A stretch of DNA of 64,000 nucleotides. Source: Planomonospora sp. ID67723. Its GTDB lineage: Bacteria; Actinomycetota; Actinomycetes; Streptosporangiales; Streptosporangiaceae. The stretch is from contig NZ_JABTEZ010000001.1 of assembly GCF_015711605.1 (NCBI RefSeq), positions 248,001 to 312,000 on the forward strand. The letters run 5' to 3'. The translations under genes were made by a program, and so were the position numbers. Shown piece by piece: positions 51,906 through 61,948 of this stretch. The notes under the pieces are model-generated. The model was given only the letters and a program-made list of their open reading frames with translations. It did not search any database and was not told the DNA's origin. Numbering within the stretch: position 1 is the first letter of the stretch; the number at the start of each line of letters is the position of its first letter.

Positions 51906-53086
51906 TGTTCGACAACGTCCGCGACGACCTTCGCGCCGCCCTCAACGAGATCGCCTCGGCCGGCCTGCTCAAGCCCGAGCGGGTCATCACCACCCCGCAG
52001 CGCGCCGGCATCGCCGTCTCCGCCGCGGGCGGGCCCCGCGAGGTGCTGAACTTCTGCGCCAACAACTACCTGGGCCTGGCCGACCACCCCGAGGTGGTGG
52101 CCGCGGCCCGGGAGGCGCTGGACCGCTGGGGCTACGGCATGGCCTCGGTCCGGTTCATCTGCGGCACGCAGGAGGTGCACAAGGAGCTGGAGACGCGACT
52201 GTCGGCCTTCCTCGGCCAGGAGGACACCGTCCTGTACAGCTCGTGCTTCGACGCCAACGGCGGGGTGTTCGAGACGCTGCTCGACGACCGTGACGCGGTG
52301 ATCTCCGACGCGCTCAACCACGCGAGCATCATCGACGGCATCCGCCTGTGCAAGGCCCGGCGCCTGCGCTACGCCAACCGCGACATGGCCGAGCTGGAGG
52401 CCCGCCTCAAGGAGGCCTCCGACGCCCGGCGCAAGCTGGTCGTCACCGACGGCGTGTTCTCCATGGACGGCTACCTCGCCCCGCTGGACGAGATCTGCGA
52501 CCTGGCCGAGCGCTACGGCGCCATGGTCATGGTCGACGACTCGCACGCGGTCGGCTTCGTCGGCGGGGGCGGCGCGGGCACCCCCGAGCTGTACGGCGTG
52601 CGCGACCGGGTGGACGTCATCACCGGCACGCTCGGCAAGGCGCTCGGCGGGGCGAGCGGCGGCTACGTGGCGGCCCGCAAGGAGATCTGCGAGCTCCTCC
52701 GCCAGCGCTCGCGCCCCTACCTGTTCTCCAACTCGCTCGCCCCGGTGATCGCCGCCGCCTCCCTGCGCGTCCTGGACCTGATCAGCGGCTCCAGCGAGGC
52801 CCGCGAGCGGCTGCGCGCCAACACCGCGCGCTTCCGCAGCCGGATGACCGAGGCGGGGTTCGACATCCTGCCCGGCGACCACCCCATCGTGCCGGTGATG
52901 ATCGGCGACGCGGCCGAGGCCGGCGCGATGGCCGAGCGCCTGCTCGAACAGGGCATCTACGTGATCGGCTTCTCCTACCCGGTGGTCCCGCACGGCCAGG
53001 CCAGGATCCGGGTCCAGCTCTCGGCGGCCCACTCCGCCGAGGACGTCGACCGCGCGGTGGAGGCGTTCGTCACCGCGCGGGGCTGA
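51905..53086 (+). CDS. kbl: Glycine C-acetyltransferase (2-amino-3-ketobutyrate CoA ligase)
   Basis: 393 residues, PLP-dependent alpha-oxoamine synthase family. [17 protein letters not shown] is the N-terminal signature, [11 protein letters not shown] holds the PLP-ring Asp and His, and [14 protein letters not shown] carries the Schiff-base Lys. With CoA it splits 2-amino-3-ketobutyrate into glycine and acetyl-CoA. One-base overlap with tdh makes a dedicated threonine-degradation operon. Confidence 0.96.
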
Positions 53087-53122
53087 ACCCGGATCGACGG
53101 ATCGGGGGCGTGATCCCCTTCC

Positions 53123-53149
53123 GCGCCCTCGGCATCCCGCCGAGGGCGC
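53123..53149. terminator. Terminator between kbl and the sigma-factor gene
   Basis: GCGCCCTCGGC and GCCGAGGGCGC form a perfect 11-base stem with loop ATCCC in the 69-base gap between convergent genes; it can serve both. Confidence 0.75.
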
Positions 53150-53155
53150 GGGCGC

Positions 53156-54118
<963 letters not shown>

Positions 54119-54192
54119 GAAATGTCCTTTCACCGGGTCTGGGTTGGCAGGAACGCCCGGGCGGTCGTGATCGATTCCCGGTGCGGGACCGG

Positions 54193-54459
54193 TCAGCCGC
54201 GACCGGGCACGCGGTGAGGGCGATGCGCCGGAATGCGGCGCCCCTGCTCCCTCCCCGGCCGCACCTCCGTGACGCGGAGGCCACGTCCGCCCGCCGTACG
54301 GGCGAAACGGTCGCCGGCCTGCGGCGCGGCGGGCGGCACCCGCGTGGGCAGGAGGTCCGCGGGCAGCGCCACGGACCGGATCCCGGGCCGGGCGGCGTCC
54401 GGCCCGAGCTGGATGATCCCCTGGATCGCTTCGGCGACGCGGGTTGTGCTGTCGGCCAT
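54193..54459 (-). CDS. Possible small protein, unknown function
   Basis: An 88-codon ORF from ATG 54459 with AGAGGA at eight bases. The first half (MADSTTRVAEAIQGIIQLGP) looks like real coding sequence with an amphipathic helix; the second half is Arg/Pro-rich and may be noncoding. It is divergent from the TetR gene with operator half-sites between, so it is a candidate target of that repressor. Sigma-factor gene follows 74 bases on, same strand. Confidence 0.45.
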   Translation of the reverse strand: MADSTTRVAEAIQGIIQLGPDAARPGIRSVALPADLLPTRVPPAAPQAGDRFARTAGGRGLRVTEVRPGREQGRRIPAHRPHRVPGRG

Positions 54460-54488
54460 GCCGGCTGTCCTCTCGTTGTGCGCTGTCT

Positions 54489-54540
54489 GACCTAAACTTA
54501 TGTCCGACCTAGAAATATGTCAATAATAAATTTAGGTCGG
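54489..54540. promoter_or_regulatory. TetR-type operator cluster
   Basis: CCGACCTA (54504-54511) and TAGGTCGG (54533-54540) are perfect inverted arms; a further GACCTAAA (54489-54496) matches TTTAGGTC (54531-54538). The sites flank an unusually A+T-rich stretch that should hold divergent promoters for the TetR gene and the small ORF at 54459. Confidence 0.7.
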
Positions 54541-54558
54541 TCCTGATAAGGTGGTCGC

Positions 54559-55203
54559 ATGAGCACGCAGACGACGAGCCTCAGAGAGCTGAAGAAGCAG
54601 CAGACCAGGGAGAACATCTCCCACCAGGCCACCCGGCTGTTCCTGGAGCGCGGCTTCGACAAGGTGACGATCGCCGAGGTGGCGGAGGCCGCGCAGGTGG
54701 CCAAGATGACGGTCACCAACTACTTCCCGCGCAAGGAGGACCTCGCCCTCGACCTGAGCGAGGCGTTCGTGCAGTCCCTGGCCCGGACCGTCCGCGAGAG
54801 GGAGCCCGGGGAGTCCGCACTGGCCGCGCTGCGCCGCGCCTACCTGGCCGCGGCGGCCGAGCGTGATCCGGTCATCGGCTTCTCCGGCCCCGCGTTCGCC
54901 CGGATGATCAGCGACAGCCCCGCGCTCTCGGCCCGGCTGCGGGAGTTCCACGACGAGCGCGAGAGGGCCCTGGCCGACGCGCTCGCCGAGGAGACCGGCG
55001 CCGGGCCCGGGGACATCCTGCCCCGGGTGGCCGCCGCCCAGCTCGGCGGCGTCCACCGGCTGCTGTTCGACGAGACGTTCCGCCGCACCGTCGGGGGACA
55101 GGACGGCGAGGAGATCGCGACGGTCCTCACCGGCTACATCGGCACCGCCTTCGACGCCCTGGAGCCCTCCCTCGGCGGCTACGCCGTCCGCCCGGCCGGA
55201 TGA
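54559..55203 (+). CDS. TetR-family transcriptional regulator
   Basis: 214 residues. The helix-turn-helix reads FDKVTIAEVAEAAQVAKMTVTNYFPRKEDL, preceded by a basic N-terminus (RELKKQQTRENISHQA). The all-helical ligand domain ends near residue 205. The operator cluster at 54489-54540 lies directly upstream, suggesting self-repression. The regulated function is unclear; the only divergent ORF is the small one at 54193-54459. Confidence 0.92.
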   Translation: MSTQTTSLRELKKQQTRENISHQATRLFLERGFDKVTIAEVAEAAQVAKMTVTNYFPRKEDLALDLSEAFVQSLARTVREREPGESALAALRRAYLAAAAERDPVIGFSGPAFARMISDSPALSARLREFHDERERALADALAEETGAGPGDILPRVAAAQLGGVHRLLFDETFRRTVGGQDGEEIATVLTGYIGTAFDALEPSLGGYAVRPAG

Positions 55204-55204
55204 C

Positions 55205-55903
55205 CTACGTGCCGAGATAGGCCAGGACCGCCGCCACGCGCCGGTGGGTGTCCGGGCTGTTCTCCAGCTCCAGCTTCATGAAGATCGAGTTGACGTTCTT
55301 CTCGACGGCCGAGACCGACAGGTGGAGCGCCCGGGCGATGCCGCCGTTGGACCTGCCGTGGGCCATCTCGCGCAGCACGTCGCGTTCGCGACCGGTCAGT
55401 TCCTCTCCCCGGCCGCCCCGTACGGCACGGCGGGCCAGCAGGCCCTCCACGACCTTGGGGTCGATGACCGAGCCGCCACCGGCCACCGCCCGCACGGCGC
55501 CGAGCAGCTCCTCCAGGTCACCGACGCGGTCCTTCAGCAGGTAGGCGAACCCCTCGGTGCCGTGCTTGAACACCTCGAAGGCGTAGAGCGCGTCGGAGAA
55601 CTGGGAGAGCACCACGACGCCGACCGCCGGGTGCTCGGCGCGGATCCGGTGGGCTGCGTCGATGCCTTCGAAGCCCGGCCGGAAGGAGCCGCCGGGCATC
55701 CGGATGTCGGTGATGACCACGTCCGGCCGGAGCCTGCGCACGGCGTCCAGCACCTCGTCGGCGCTGCCCACCGCTCCGGCGACGACGGCCTTCCCGGACG
55801 TCTCCAGCAACCGCCGGACGCCCTCGCGGACCAGGTAGTGGTCGTCGGCGACGACGACGCGCGGCGGTTCCGGCGTGACCGGCGGCATCGGCGACTCAGT
55901 CAT
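55205..55903 (-). CDS. NarL/FixJ-type response regulator
   Basis: 232 residues. The receiver has the acidic pair VVVADDHYLVREG, phosphoacceptor Asp66 in VVITDIRMPGG, a Ser in VVLSQFSD and Lys in YLLKDRVGD. The LuxR-type helix-turn-helix is LTGRERDVLREMAHGRSNGGIARALHLSVSAVEKNVNSIF. Its start overlaps the end of the kinase gene by eight bases, so the pair is coupled. Confidence 0.94.
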   Translation of the reverse strand: MTESPMPPVTPEPPRVVVADDHYLVREGVRRLLETSGKAVVAGAVGSADEVLDAVRRLRPDVVITDIRMPGGSFRPGFEGIDAAHRIRAEHPAVGVVVLSQFSDALYAFEVFKHGTEGFAYLLKDRVGDLEELLGAVRAVAGGGSVIDPKVVEGLLARRAVRGGRGEELTGRERDVLREMAHGRSNGGIARALHLSVSAVEKNVNSIFMKLELENSPDTHRRVAAVLAYLGT

Positions 55904-57662
55904 GGACCGGCACCCAGGCTCTCACCGTCGTCCCCTCTCCCTCCGCGCTCGCCACGTCCAGCCCGCCGCCGAGCGCGGCCAGCCGGTCGGTGAGGGCGAC
56001 GAGCCCCCGCCGCACGGCCGTCCCCGGGTCGAACCCCGCGCCGTCGTCGGCGACCGTCACCTGCAGCCGCCCGCCGGAGAGCGTGAGCCGTACGTCCAGG
56101 GCCGAGGCCCCGGCGTGCTTGAGCGCGTTGGCGATCGCCTCGCTCACCGTGAAGTACACCGCCCCTTCGATCTCGTCGGAAAAGCGTCTCACGCGCAGTC
56201 CCGGATCGACGTTCACCGTCGAGGCCACCGGAAGGCGCGAGCAGCGCTCCTCCAGCGCCTCCGCCAGCCCGCCCTGGCTGAGCACCGACGGATGGATGCC
56301 CGCCGCCAGCTCCCGCAGGTCGTCCAGGGTCTGCCGGGCCTGGTCCCGCAGGAGCGCCAGCATCTCGGGGCCTCCTCCGGTGGCCCTGGCCACCTCGAGA
56401 CCGGCGATGAGCGCGACGATCTGCTGCTGCGCGCCGTCATGGATGTTGCGCTCGATCCGCCGCCGCTCGGCCTCCTGCGCGTTGACCAGCCGGGCGGCCA
56501 GCCCCGCGCTCTGGATCGCCAGTCCGACCGGTACGGCCAGCGCGCGCAGCAGCCGCCGGTCGTCAGCGGTGAAGCGGCCCTCGTCTCTGGGGCCGCACGC
56601 GATGTGCCCCTGCCCCGCGGGGACGGTCAGCCCCGGCTCGCCCTCCTCCGCACCCGCCACGACCCGGGTGCCGTCCGCGAGCGTGACCGCCGCCCACCGT
56701 GCGTCCAGCGCCGTCCGTACGGCTCCCGCCAGCCGCCCGAGCTGCTCGCCCGGCTCCGCCTCCTCCAGGCCGGGCGCCATCTCCGACAGCAGCTCGTCCA
56801 CCGTGGGCCGCACGTCGAAGACGAGGAAGAAGCGCGATCCCCGGATGCCCACCCGGATGTCGAGCAGGTTGTGCCGGAACACGGCCACCGCGATCGCGGC
56901 GGGCAGCGCGCCCAGCATGCTCACCAGCCCGAGCCAGAGCGCCCTCGAACCGGCGACGAGGAAGAACGAGGTCAGCAGGAATCCGCCGAGGGTGGCGGCG
57001 AGGCCGGCGGCCATCCAGCGGAGCCGGCGGCGCTCGGGTCCGGAGCCGCGGCGCAGGCGCGCCAGGAGGGAGCCCAGCACCACCAGCGCCACGACGAAGG
57101 TGGTGAGCTGCCCCAGCCCGCCCATTCCTGCCACGACCAGTTCACCGGGCCCGGTGATCCCGAGGGGGTTGCCGACCGGCGAGATGACGTACACCTGGTC
57201 CGGGAGCAGCAGCACTCCCAGCCAGTGCGCGGTGATCGCCACCGCGGCGATCCAGGCCGCCACACGCCAGCGCGGCGAGGGGAGCCGCCCGTCCGGGAAG
57301 AACAGCGGGATGAACACCCACGACAACCCGTAGAAGGGGGCGAACAGCGAGGCGAGCAGGGCGGCGAGGACGGCCAGGGGCGTGGACTGCCCGGGTTCCG
57401 CGGAGACCAGGATGCCGACCCCGAGGGCCCCCAGGCCCAGGCAGTCCGCGGTCGCCAGGAGCAGCCAGCCGTACAGGTTGCCGGGCCGCCGGTGGGCGAC
57501 GAGCCAGCCCAGCGCGGGCAGGACCAGCACCAGGGCGACGAACGCCCACTGCGTGGGCGGCATCGGGAGCCCGGTCTCGAGCACCGACCCGGCGACGGCC
57601 CCGAGGACCGCCACCAGTGCCATGGACGCGGCGAGAAGGCGTGCCGGAGTCGGGGGGATCAC
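55896..57662 (-). CDS. NarL-type membrane sensor histidine kinase
   Basis: 588 residues from GTG 57662 with no close ribosome-binding purines, so the exact start is open. Six to eight membrane segments fill 1-270; a GAF-like domain (~290-395) follows. The HisKA_3 dimerisation domain has the phosphoacceptor His (near 408) in AERRRIERNIHDGAQQQIVAL. The ATPase part has AIANALKHAGASAL and TVADDGAGFDPG. Partner of the response regulator downstream. The operon diverges from the serine hydrolase at 57848, a candidate target. Confidence 0.93.
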   Translation of the reverse strand: MIPPTPARLLAASMALVAVLGAVAGSVLETGLPMPPTQWAFVALVLVLPALGWLVAHRRPGNLYGWLLLATADCLGLGALGVGILVSAEPGQSTPLAVLAALLASLFAPFYGLSWVFIPLFFPDGRLPSPRWRVAAWIAAVAITAHWLGVLLLPDQVYVISPVGNPLGITGPGELVVAGMGGLGQLTTFVVALVVLGSLLARLRRGSGPERRRLRWMAAGLAATLGGFLLTSFFLVAGSRALWLGLVSMLGALPAAIAVAVFRHNLLDIRVGIRGSRFFLVFDVRPTVDELLSEMAPGLEEAEPGEQLGRLAGAVRTALDARWAAVTLADGTRVVAGAEEGEPGLTVPAGQGHIACGPRDEGRFTADDRRLLRALAVPVGLAIQSAGLAARLVNAQEAERRRIERNIHDGAQQQIVALIAGLEVARATGGGPEMLALLRDQARQTLDDLRELAAGIHPSVLSQGGLAEALEERCSRLPVASTVNVDPGLRVRRFSDEIEGAVYFTVSEAIANALKHAGASALDVRLTLSGGRLQVTVADDGAGFDPGTAVRRGLVALTDRLAALGGGLDVASAEGEGTTVRAWVPVHD

Positions 57663-57847
57663 GGAAGGCAGTGTGTCCCTCCCGTGAACCGGCGTCTATG
57701 AGGTTGTCCGCACATCCGGGGAGGACGGCCGCACCCGGGAGGTCGGCGGCCCGCCGCATACCTCATCGCAGGCTCCCTCCCTAGCGTGGAGATCAAGGCC
57801 GGCACCGTGACGGTGCCGGTGGACCGCAGCTCATGGAGGAGATTGTC

Positions 57848-59221
57848 GTGCACCTTCGGCCCCGGATGACACGCGCCCTGGCGCTGGCCGCCCTCGCCGT
57901 GACCGCCCCCCTGGCGGTGGGCGCGGGCGGCGCGCTCCCGGCAGCCGCGCAGTCCGCACCGTTCACGCAGTCCACGCGCGCAGCCGCCGCCCCGGAGATC
58001 CCCGACAGCCCGGCCGGGAAGCAGCTCCGCTGGTTCCTGGACGCCACGGGCCGCGCGCCGCTCGACGCGAGCGAGATCGAGCAGCACGTGAGCGCCGAGT
58101 TCCTCAAACACATCTCCGTCGACGGCTTCAACGGCTTCCTCAAGCAGGCCGCCGGTCTCCGGCTCGACACGCTGACCGAGGTCTCCCCCACCTCCCTGGC
58201 CGGCACGGCGACCCTCGCCGGGCAGAAGTTCGACCTCCAGCTCGCCGTGGACGCGGACGGGAAGATCGACGGAGTGGGGGTGGCGCCGTCGATCCCGTCC
58301 GCGCCCACCAGCTGGTCCAAGCTCGACGCCCGGCTCGGCAAGGTCGCCCGCACGACCGGCTTCCTCGCCGCCGAGATCGACGGGCCGGGCCGCTGCGAGA
58401 CCGTCCACGCGGTCAAGGCGGACACCCCCCGGCCGCTGGGCTCGATCTTCAAGCTCTACGTGCTCGGTGCGGTGGCCGAGCAGATCCGCGCGGGCAAGCT
58501 GAGCTGGGACACCAAGCTCACCCTCACGCCCGAGGTGAAGCTGCCCGCCGAGGACGGCCTGGGCACCCGGCCGGACAACAGCACCGTCACGGTCCACGAG
58601 GCGGCCAAGCTGATGATCTCGATCAGCGACAACACCGCCACCGACCTGCTCATCCACACGGTCGGCCGCAAGGCCGTGGAGAAGAAGGTCCGCCAGTGGT
58701 CGGACCACGCCAAGCTGAACATGCCCTTCCTCACCGTCCGCGAGTGGTTCCTGCTGAAGTCCGTCGACTACCCCCGGCACGCCCGCGCCTACCTGGCGCG
58801 CGACACCGCGGACCGCCGCACCTACCTCAAGGACGTCGTCGCCGGGCTCCCGGTCGCGGCCGACGGCTACTGGGCGGGGCAGCGCCCCCGGAAGATCAAC
58901 TCCATCGAGTGGTTCGGCTCCCCCCGCGACATCTGCCGCGCCTACGCCGGACTGCTCAAGCTGGACAGCGACCGGTTGAACGACGTGATGTCGGCCAACG
59001 ACGCCGGACTCCGTCTCGACCCCGGCGCCTGGCCCACCGTCTGGTACAAGGGCGGCTCCGAGGTCGGCGTCCTCACCATGGCCTTCCTCGGGCGCACCGC
59101 GAAGGGGCGGACGTACGTCGTCACCACGCTGGCGAGCGACAGCCGCGCCCCCATCAACGAGAGCGCCGCCGCCCCCGAGATGATCTCCCTCAGCAGGGGC
59201 GGGTTCGGCCTGGTCCGCTGA
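57848..59221 (+). CDS. Secreted serine hydrolase, class A beta-lactamase fold (LpqF-like)
   Basis: 457 residues from GTG 57848, chosen over ATG 57833 because GGAGGA lies at the right distance. Signal peptide ~1-35. An N-terminal small domain (~55-150, AEFLKHISVDGFNGFLKQ) of the kind found in LpqF-like proteins precedes the beta-lactamase-like domain with SIFK (Ser199, Lys202), SDN (261-263) and, in place of KTG, KGG in VWYKGGSE. The usual Glu166 region of true beta-lactamases is not obvious, so peptidase or esterase activity is likelier than antibiotic hydrolysis. Confidence 0.88.
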   Translation: MHLRPRMTRALALAALAVTAPLAVGAGGALPAAAQSAPFTQSTRAAAAPEIPDSPAGKQLRWFLDATGRAPLDASEIEQHVSAEFLKHISVDGFNGFLKQAAGLRLDTLTEVSPTSLAGTATLAGQKFDLQLAVDADGKIDGVGVAPSIPSAPTSWSKLDARLGKVARTTGFLAAEIDGPGRCETVHAVKADTPRPLGSIFKLYVLGAVAEQIRAGKLSWDTKLTLTPEVKLPAEDGLGTRPDNSTVTVHEAAKLMISISDNTATDLLIHTVGRKAVEKKVRQWSDHAKLNMPFLTVREWFLLKSVDYPRHARAYLARDTADRRTYLKDVVAGLPVAADGYWAGQRPRKINSIEWFGSPRDICRAYAGLLKLDSDRLNDVMSANDAGLRLDPGAWPTVWYKGGSEVGVLTMAFLGRTAKGRTYVVTTLASDSRAPINESAAAPEMISLSRGGFGLVR

Positions 59222-59327
59222 GCGGCCCGCCCTCCCGGCGGGCGGGCGTCCGGTGCCGCGGACATGCGCACTCCGGGCGCCGGACGGCGGTGAGCCGGAC
59301 GACGGCGGACTCGACGACAATGAGAGG

Positions 59328-60299
59328 GTGATTGACACCCGGCGGCTGCGGACCCTGCGCGCGGTGGCCGACCACCGGACGGTCACCGCCGCGGCCGCCG
59401 CGCTGCACCTCACCCCCTCCGCCGTCTCCCAGCAGCTCGCCGCCCTCGAACACGAGGTCGGCCACCGGCTGCTGGAGCGCGACGCCCGGGGGGTGCGGCT
59501 CACCGCCGTCGGCCGCATCCTGCTCGACCACGCCAACGAGGTCCTCGCCCAGCTCGAACGGGCCGGGGCCGACATCGCCGCGTACACGACCGGTACGGCG
59601 GGCGAGGTGAAGGTCGCCTCCTTCGCCACCGCGATCGGGCTGGTGGTGGCCCCGGCGATGGGCGTGCTCCGGGACAAGGAGCCCGGCCTCCAGGTGCGGG
59701 TGCTGGACGCCGAGGGCGACCAGAGCCTGACCATGGTGCTGGACGGCGTGGTGGACGTGGCCGTCGCCGTGGAGTACCGCGGCGCCCCCGCCGAGGACGA
59801 CCGCCGTCTCTCCCGCATCCCGCTGTACGCCGAGCCGTTCGACGTCGTCCTTCCCCGCGGCCACCGCCTCACGGGCGCCTCCGCGCCGCGCCCCCCGGGT
59901 ACGGCGAGCACAGCGGACGCGGCGTTCCCGGAGGAACCGGTCACGGTCGCGGACCTGGCGGGTGAGACGTGGATCGGCCCCTACCCGGGCAACCCCTGCC
60001 ACGACGTGATCGCCCTGGCCTGCGAGCACGCGGGGTTCACCCCGGAGTTCGCGCACTCCTCCGACGACTTCAGCGCGGTGGTCGCGCTGGCCGCGGCGGG
60101 GGCGGGCGTGGCGATGGTGCCGCGCCTGGCGCTGCGCGGGACGGACCTGTCCGGCGTGGTGATCCGCCCGGTCGCGGGCCCGCAACGCCGGGTCTTCGCC
60201 GCGGTGCGGCGCGGAGCGGAGCGCCACCCCCTGCTCGTTCCCCTGCTGGACGCCCTCCACCACGCCGCGACGGCCCTGCGCCGCACCCCTCCGTCATGA
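59328..60299 (+). CDS. LysR-family transcriptional regulator
   Basis: 323 residues from GTG 59328; GAGAGG abuts the start codon, so the mRNA may be leaderless. The helix-turn-helix is HRTVTAAAAALHLTPSAVSQQLAALEHEVGHRLLERDARGVRLT. The effector domain has the usual two lobes, with a Pro/Ala-rich loop near 190. No divergent partner gene; the target is unknown. Downstream, about 190 bases hold no ORF before the P450. Confidence 0.92.
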   Translation: MIDTRRLRTLRAVADHRTVTAAAAALHLTPSAVSQQLAALEHEVGHRLLERDARGVRLTAVGRILLDHANEVLAQLERAGADIAAYTTGTAGEVKVASFATAIGLVVAPAMGVLRDKEPGLQVRVLDAEGDQSLTMVLDGVVDVAVAVEYRGAPAEDDRRLSRIPLYAEPFDVVLPRGHRLTGASAPRPPGTASTADAAFPEEPVTVADLAGETWIGPYPGNPCHDVIALACEHAGFTPEFAHSSDDFSAVVALAAAGAGVAMVPRLALRGTDLSGVVIRPVAGPQRRVFAAVRRGAERHPLLVPLLDALHHAATALRRTPPS

Positions 60300-60490
60300 C
60301 GGTCCGCCGGGCGCGGCGCCGTCACCGGGCCGGAGGCGGAAACGGACCGAGACCCCTTGCCGTCCGGCGCGCGCCGTGAGATAGCGGAGAGCAGACGGGG
60401 CGTCCCGGCGGGCCGAACCCGCCGGGACGTCCTGCGGAGACCGTCGAGGGCGCACCGATCCTTCGGTGCCGGGAAGAGAGGGCCGTCCGC

Positions 60491-61696
60491 ATGCGGATCG
60501 ACCTGCTGGAGGACACCTGGGAGCGGGGAGTCCCGCACGACCAGTTCGCGTACCTGCGCCGCGAGGCGCCGATCCACTGGCACGACGTGCCGGACGACAC
60601 GGGGTTCTGGGCCGTCACCCGCTACCACGACATCAGGGCGATCAGCCGTGACCACCACACCTGGTCCACCGAGGCGGGCAGCACCTTCATCCGCACGCCG
60701 TCGCCGGAGGAGATGGCGGTCGCGCGGCTGATGCTGCTCAACATGGACCCGCCCAAGCAGACCCGCTACCGCAGGCTGGTCAGCGCCGGTTTCACACCCC
60801 GCATGGTCGGAAAGCTGACGGAGGCCATCCGGGCGCGTGCCGCGCGGATCGCCGACTCCGTGGCCGAGAAGGGCGGGGAGGTCGAGTTCGTCACCGACGT
60901 CGCCCAGCACCTCCCCCTCCAGACGATCTGCGAGATGGTCGGCGTTCCCCGGTCGGACCAGCAGATGATCTTCGACTGGTCCAACCGGATGATCGGGTTC
61001 CAGGACCCCGACTTCCACACCACCTCCGATGACAGCGACATCGCCGGAGGGGAGATGTTCCTCTACTGCGACAAGCTCGTCGAGGACCGGCGCGCGAACC
61101 CCCGCGACGACATCCTCACCGTGCTGGTCCAGGCCGAGGTCGACGGCGATCGGCTCACCCGTGAGGAGATCGACGCCTTCTTCGTCATGCTGACCGTGGC
61201 CGGGAACGAGACCACCCGCAACCTGATCGCGCACGCCGTACTGGCGCTGATCGAGCGCCCGGACGTCTATCAGGAGCTGGCCGCGAACCTCGACGACGAG
61301 GACCTGTGGCGTTCGGCCACCGAGGAGTTCCTGCGCTGGGGATCCTCGATCCACAACTTCCGCCGTACGGCGGTGCGGGACACCGAGCTGCACGGCCAGA
61401 AGATCGCCGAAGGTGAGAAGGTGGTCACGTTCTACGCCTCGGCCAACTACGACGAGAAGGTCTTCGCCGACCCGCTGACCCTCGACATCCGCCGCGCCCC
61501 CAACGAGCATCTGACCTTCGGCGGCGGCGGCCCCCACTTCTGCCTGGGCGCGGGCCTGGCCCGCGCCCAGATCACGGCGATGGTCCGCGAGCTGCTGCGG
61601 CGCTTCCCCGAAGCCGAGCTCACCGCTCCGCCCAGGCGCATGCGCTCGGACTTCATCAACGGCATCAAGCACATGCCGGTCCGCTTCCGCCTCTGA
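60491..61696 (+). CDS. Cytochrome P450
   Basis: 401 residues, soluble bacterial type. Oxygen-activation helix VAGNETTRNLIAHAV, ExxR motif in EEFLRW, and heme-binding FGGGGPHFCLGAGLAR with the thiolate Cys. The PPKQTRYRRLVSAGFTPRM segment and the sequence around the heme resemble the CYP124/125/142 group that hydroxylates sterol or lipid side chains; this substrate idea is inference. AGAGAGGG lies eight bases before the ATG. No ferredoxin gene is adjacent. An 18-bp-arm hairpin follows the stop. Confidence 0.92.
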   Translation: MRIDLLEDTWERGVPHDQFAYLRREAPIHWHDVPDDTGFWAVTRYHDIRAISRDHHTWSTEAGSTFIRTPSPEEMAVARLMLLNMDPPKQTRYRRLVSAGFTPRMVGKLTEAIRARAARIADSVAEKGGEVEFVTDVAQHLPLQTICEMVGVPRSDQQMIFDWSNRMIGFQDPDFHTTSDDSDIAGGEMFLYCDKLVEDRRANPRDDILTVLVQAEVDGDRLTREEIDAFFVMLTVAGNETTRNLIAHAVLALIERPDVYQELAANLDDEDLWRSATEEFLRWGSSIHNFRRTAVRDTELHGQKIAEGEKVVTFYASANYDEKVFADPLTLDIRRAPNEHLTFGGGGPHFCLGAGLARAQITAMVRELLRRFPEAELTAPPRRMRSDFINGIKHMPVRFRL

Positions 61697-61697
61697 A

Positions 61698-61761
61698 GAT
61701 CGTCAGCGCAGAGGTCCACGCCCCCGAGGCCGAAACGGCGCGCACCTCTGCGCTGACGATC
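61698..61761. terminator. Long inverted repeat after the P450 gene
   Basis: GATCGTCAGCGCAGAGGT (61698-61715) and its exact reverse complement (61744-61761) form perfect 18-base arms around 28 bases. It begins one base after the P450 stop codon and may be a terminator. The arms are unusually long and the loop large, so another role (transcript stability or binding site) is possible. Confidence 0.6.
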
Positions 61762-61948
61762 AGTCCCGTACGCCGTACGTCCTCCCCTCGTCCCCGGCCG
61801 GCGGACCGCCTTCATCGCCACCCGCAGAACCGGAGCCGACGAAACCGGCGGGCCAGGGGTGAAACCGGCGTGAAGCCGCGACGAAGCCGATGGCGCGGAA
61901 GCTCTCCTCGGACGCCGGGAGGTACCCGGCGGAGAGAGGAGACGCGTC

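Noticed and set aside
57848-59221. True class A beta-lactamase conferring resistance
   Set aside because: SxxK and SDN are present, but KTG is KGG and the Glu166 region is not apparent; an LpqF-like hydrolase is more likely.
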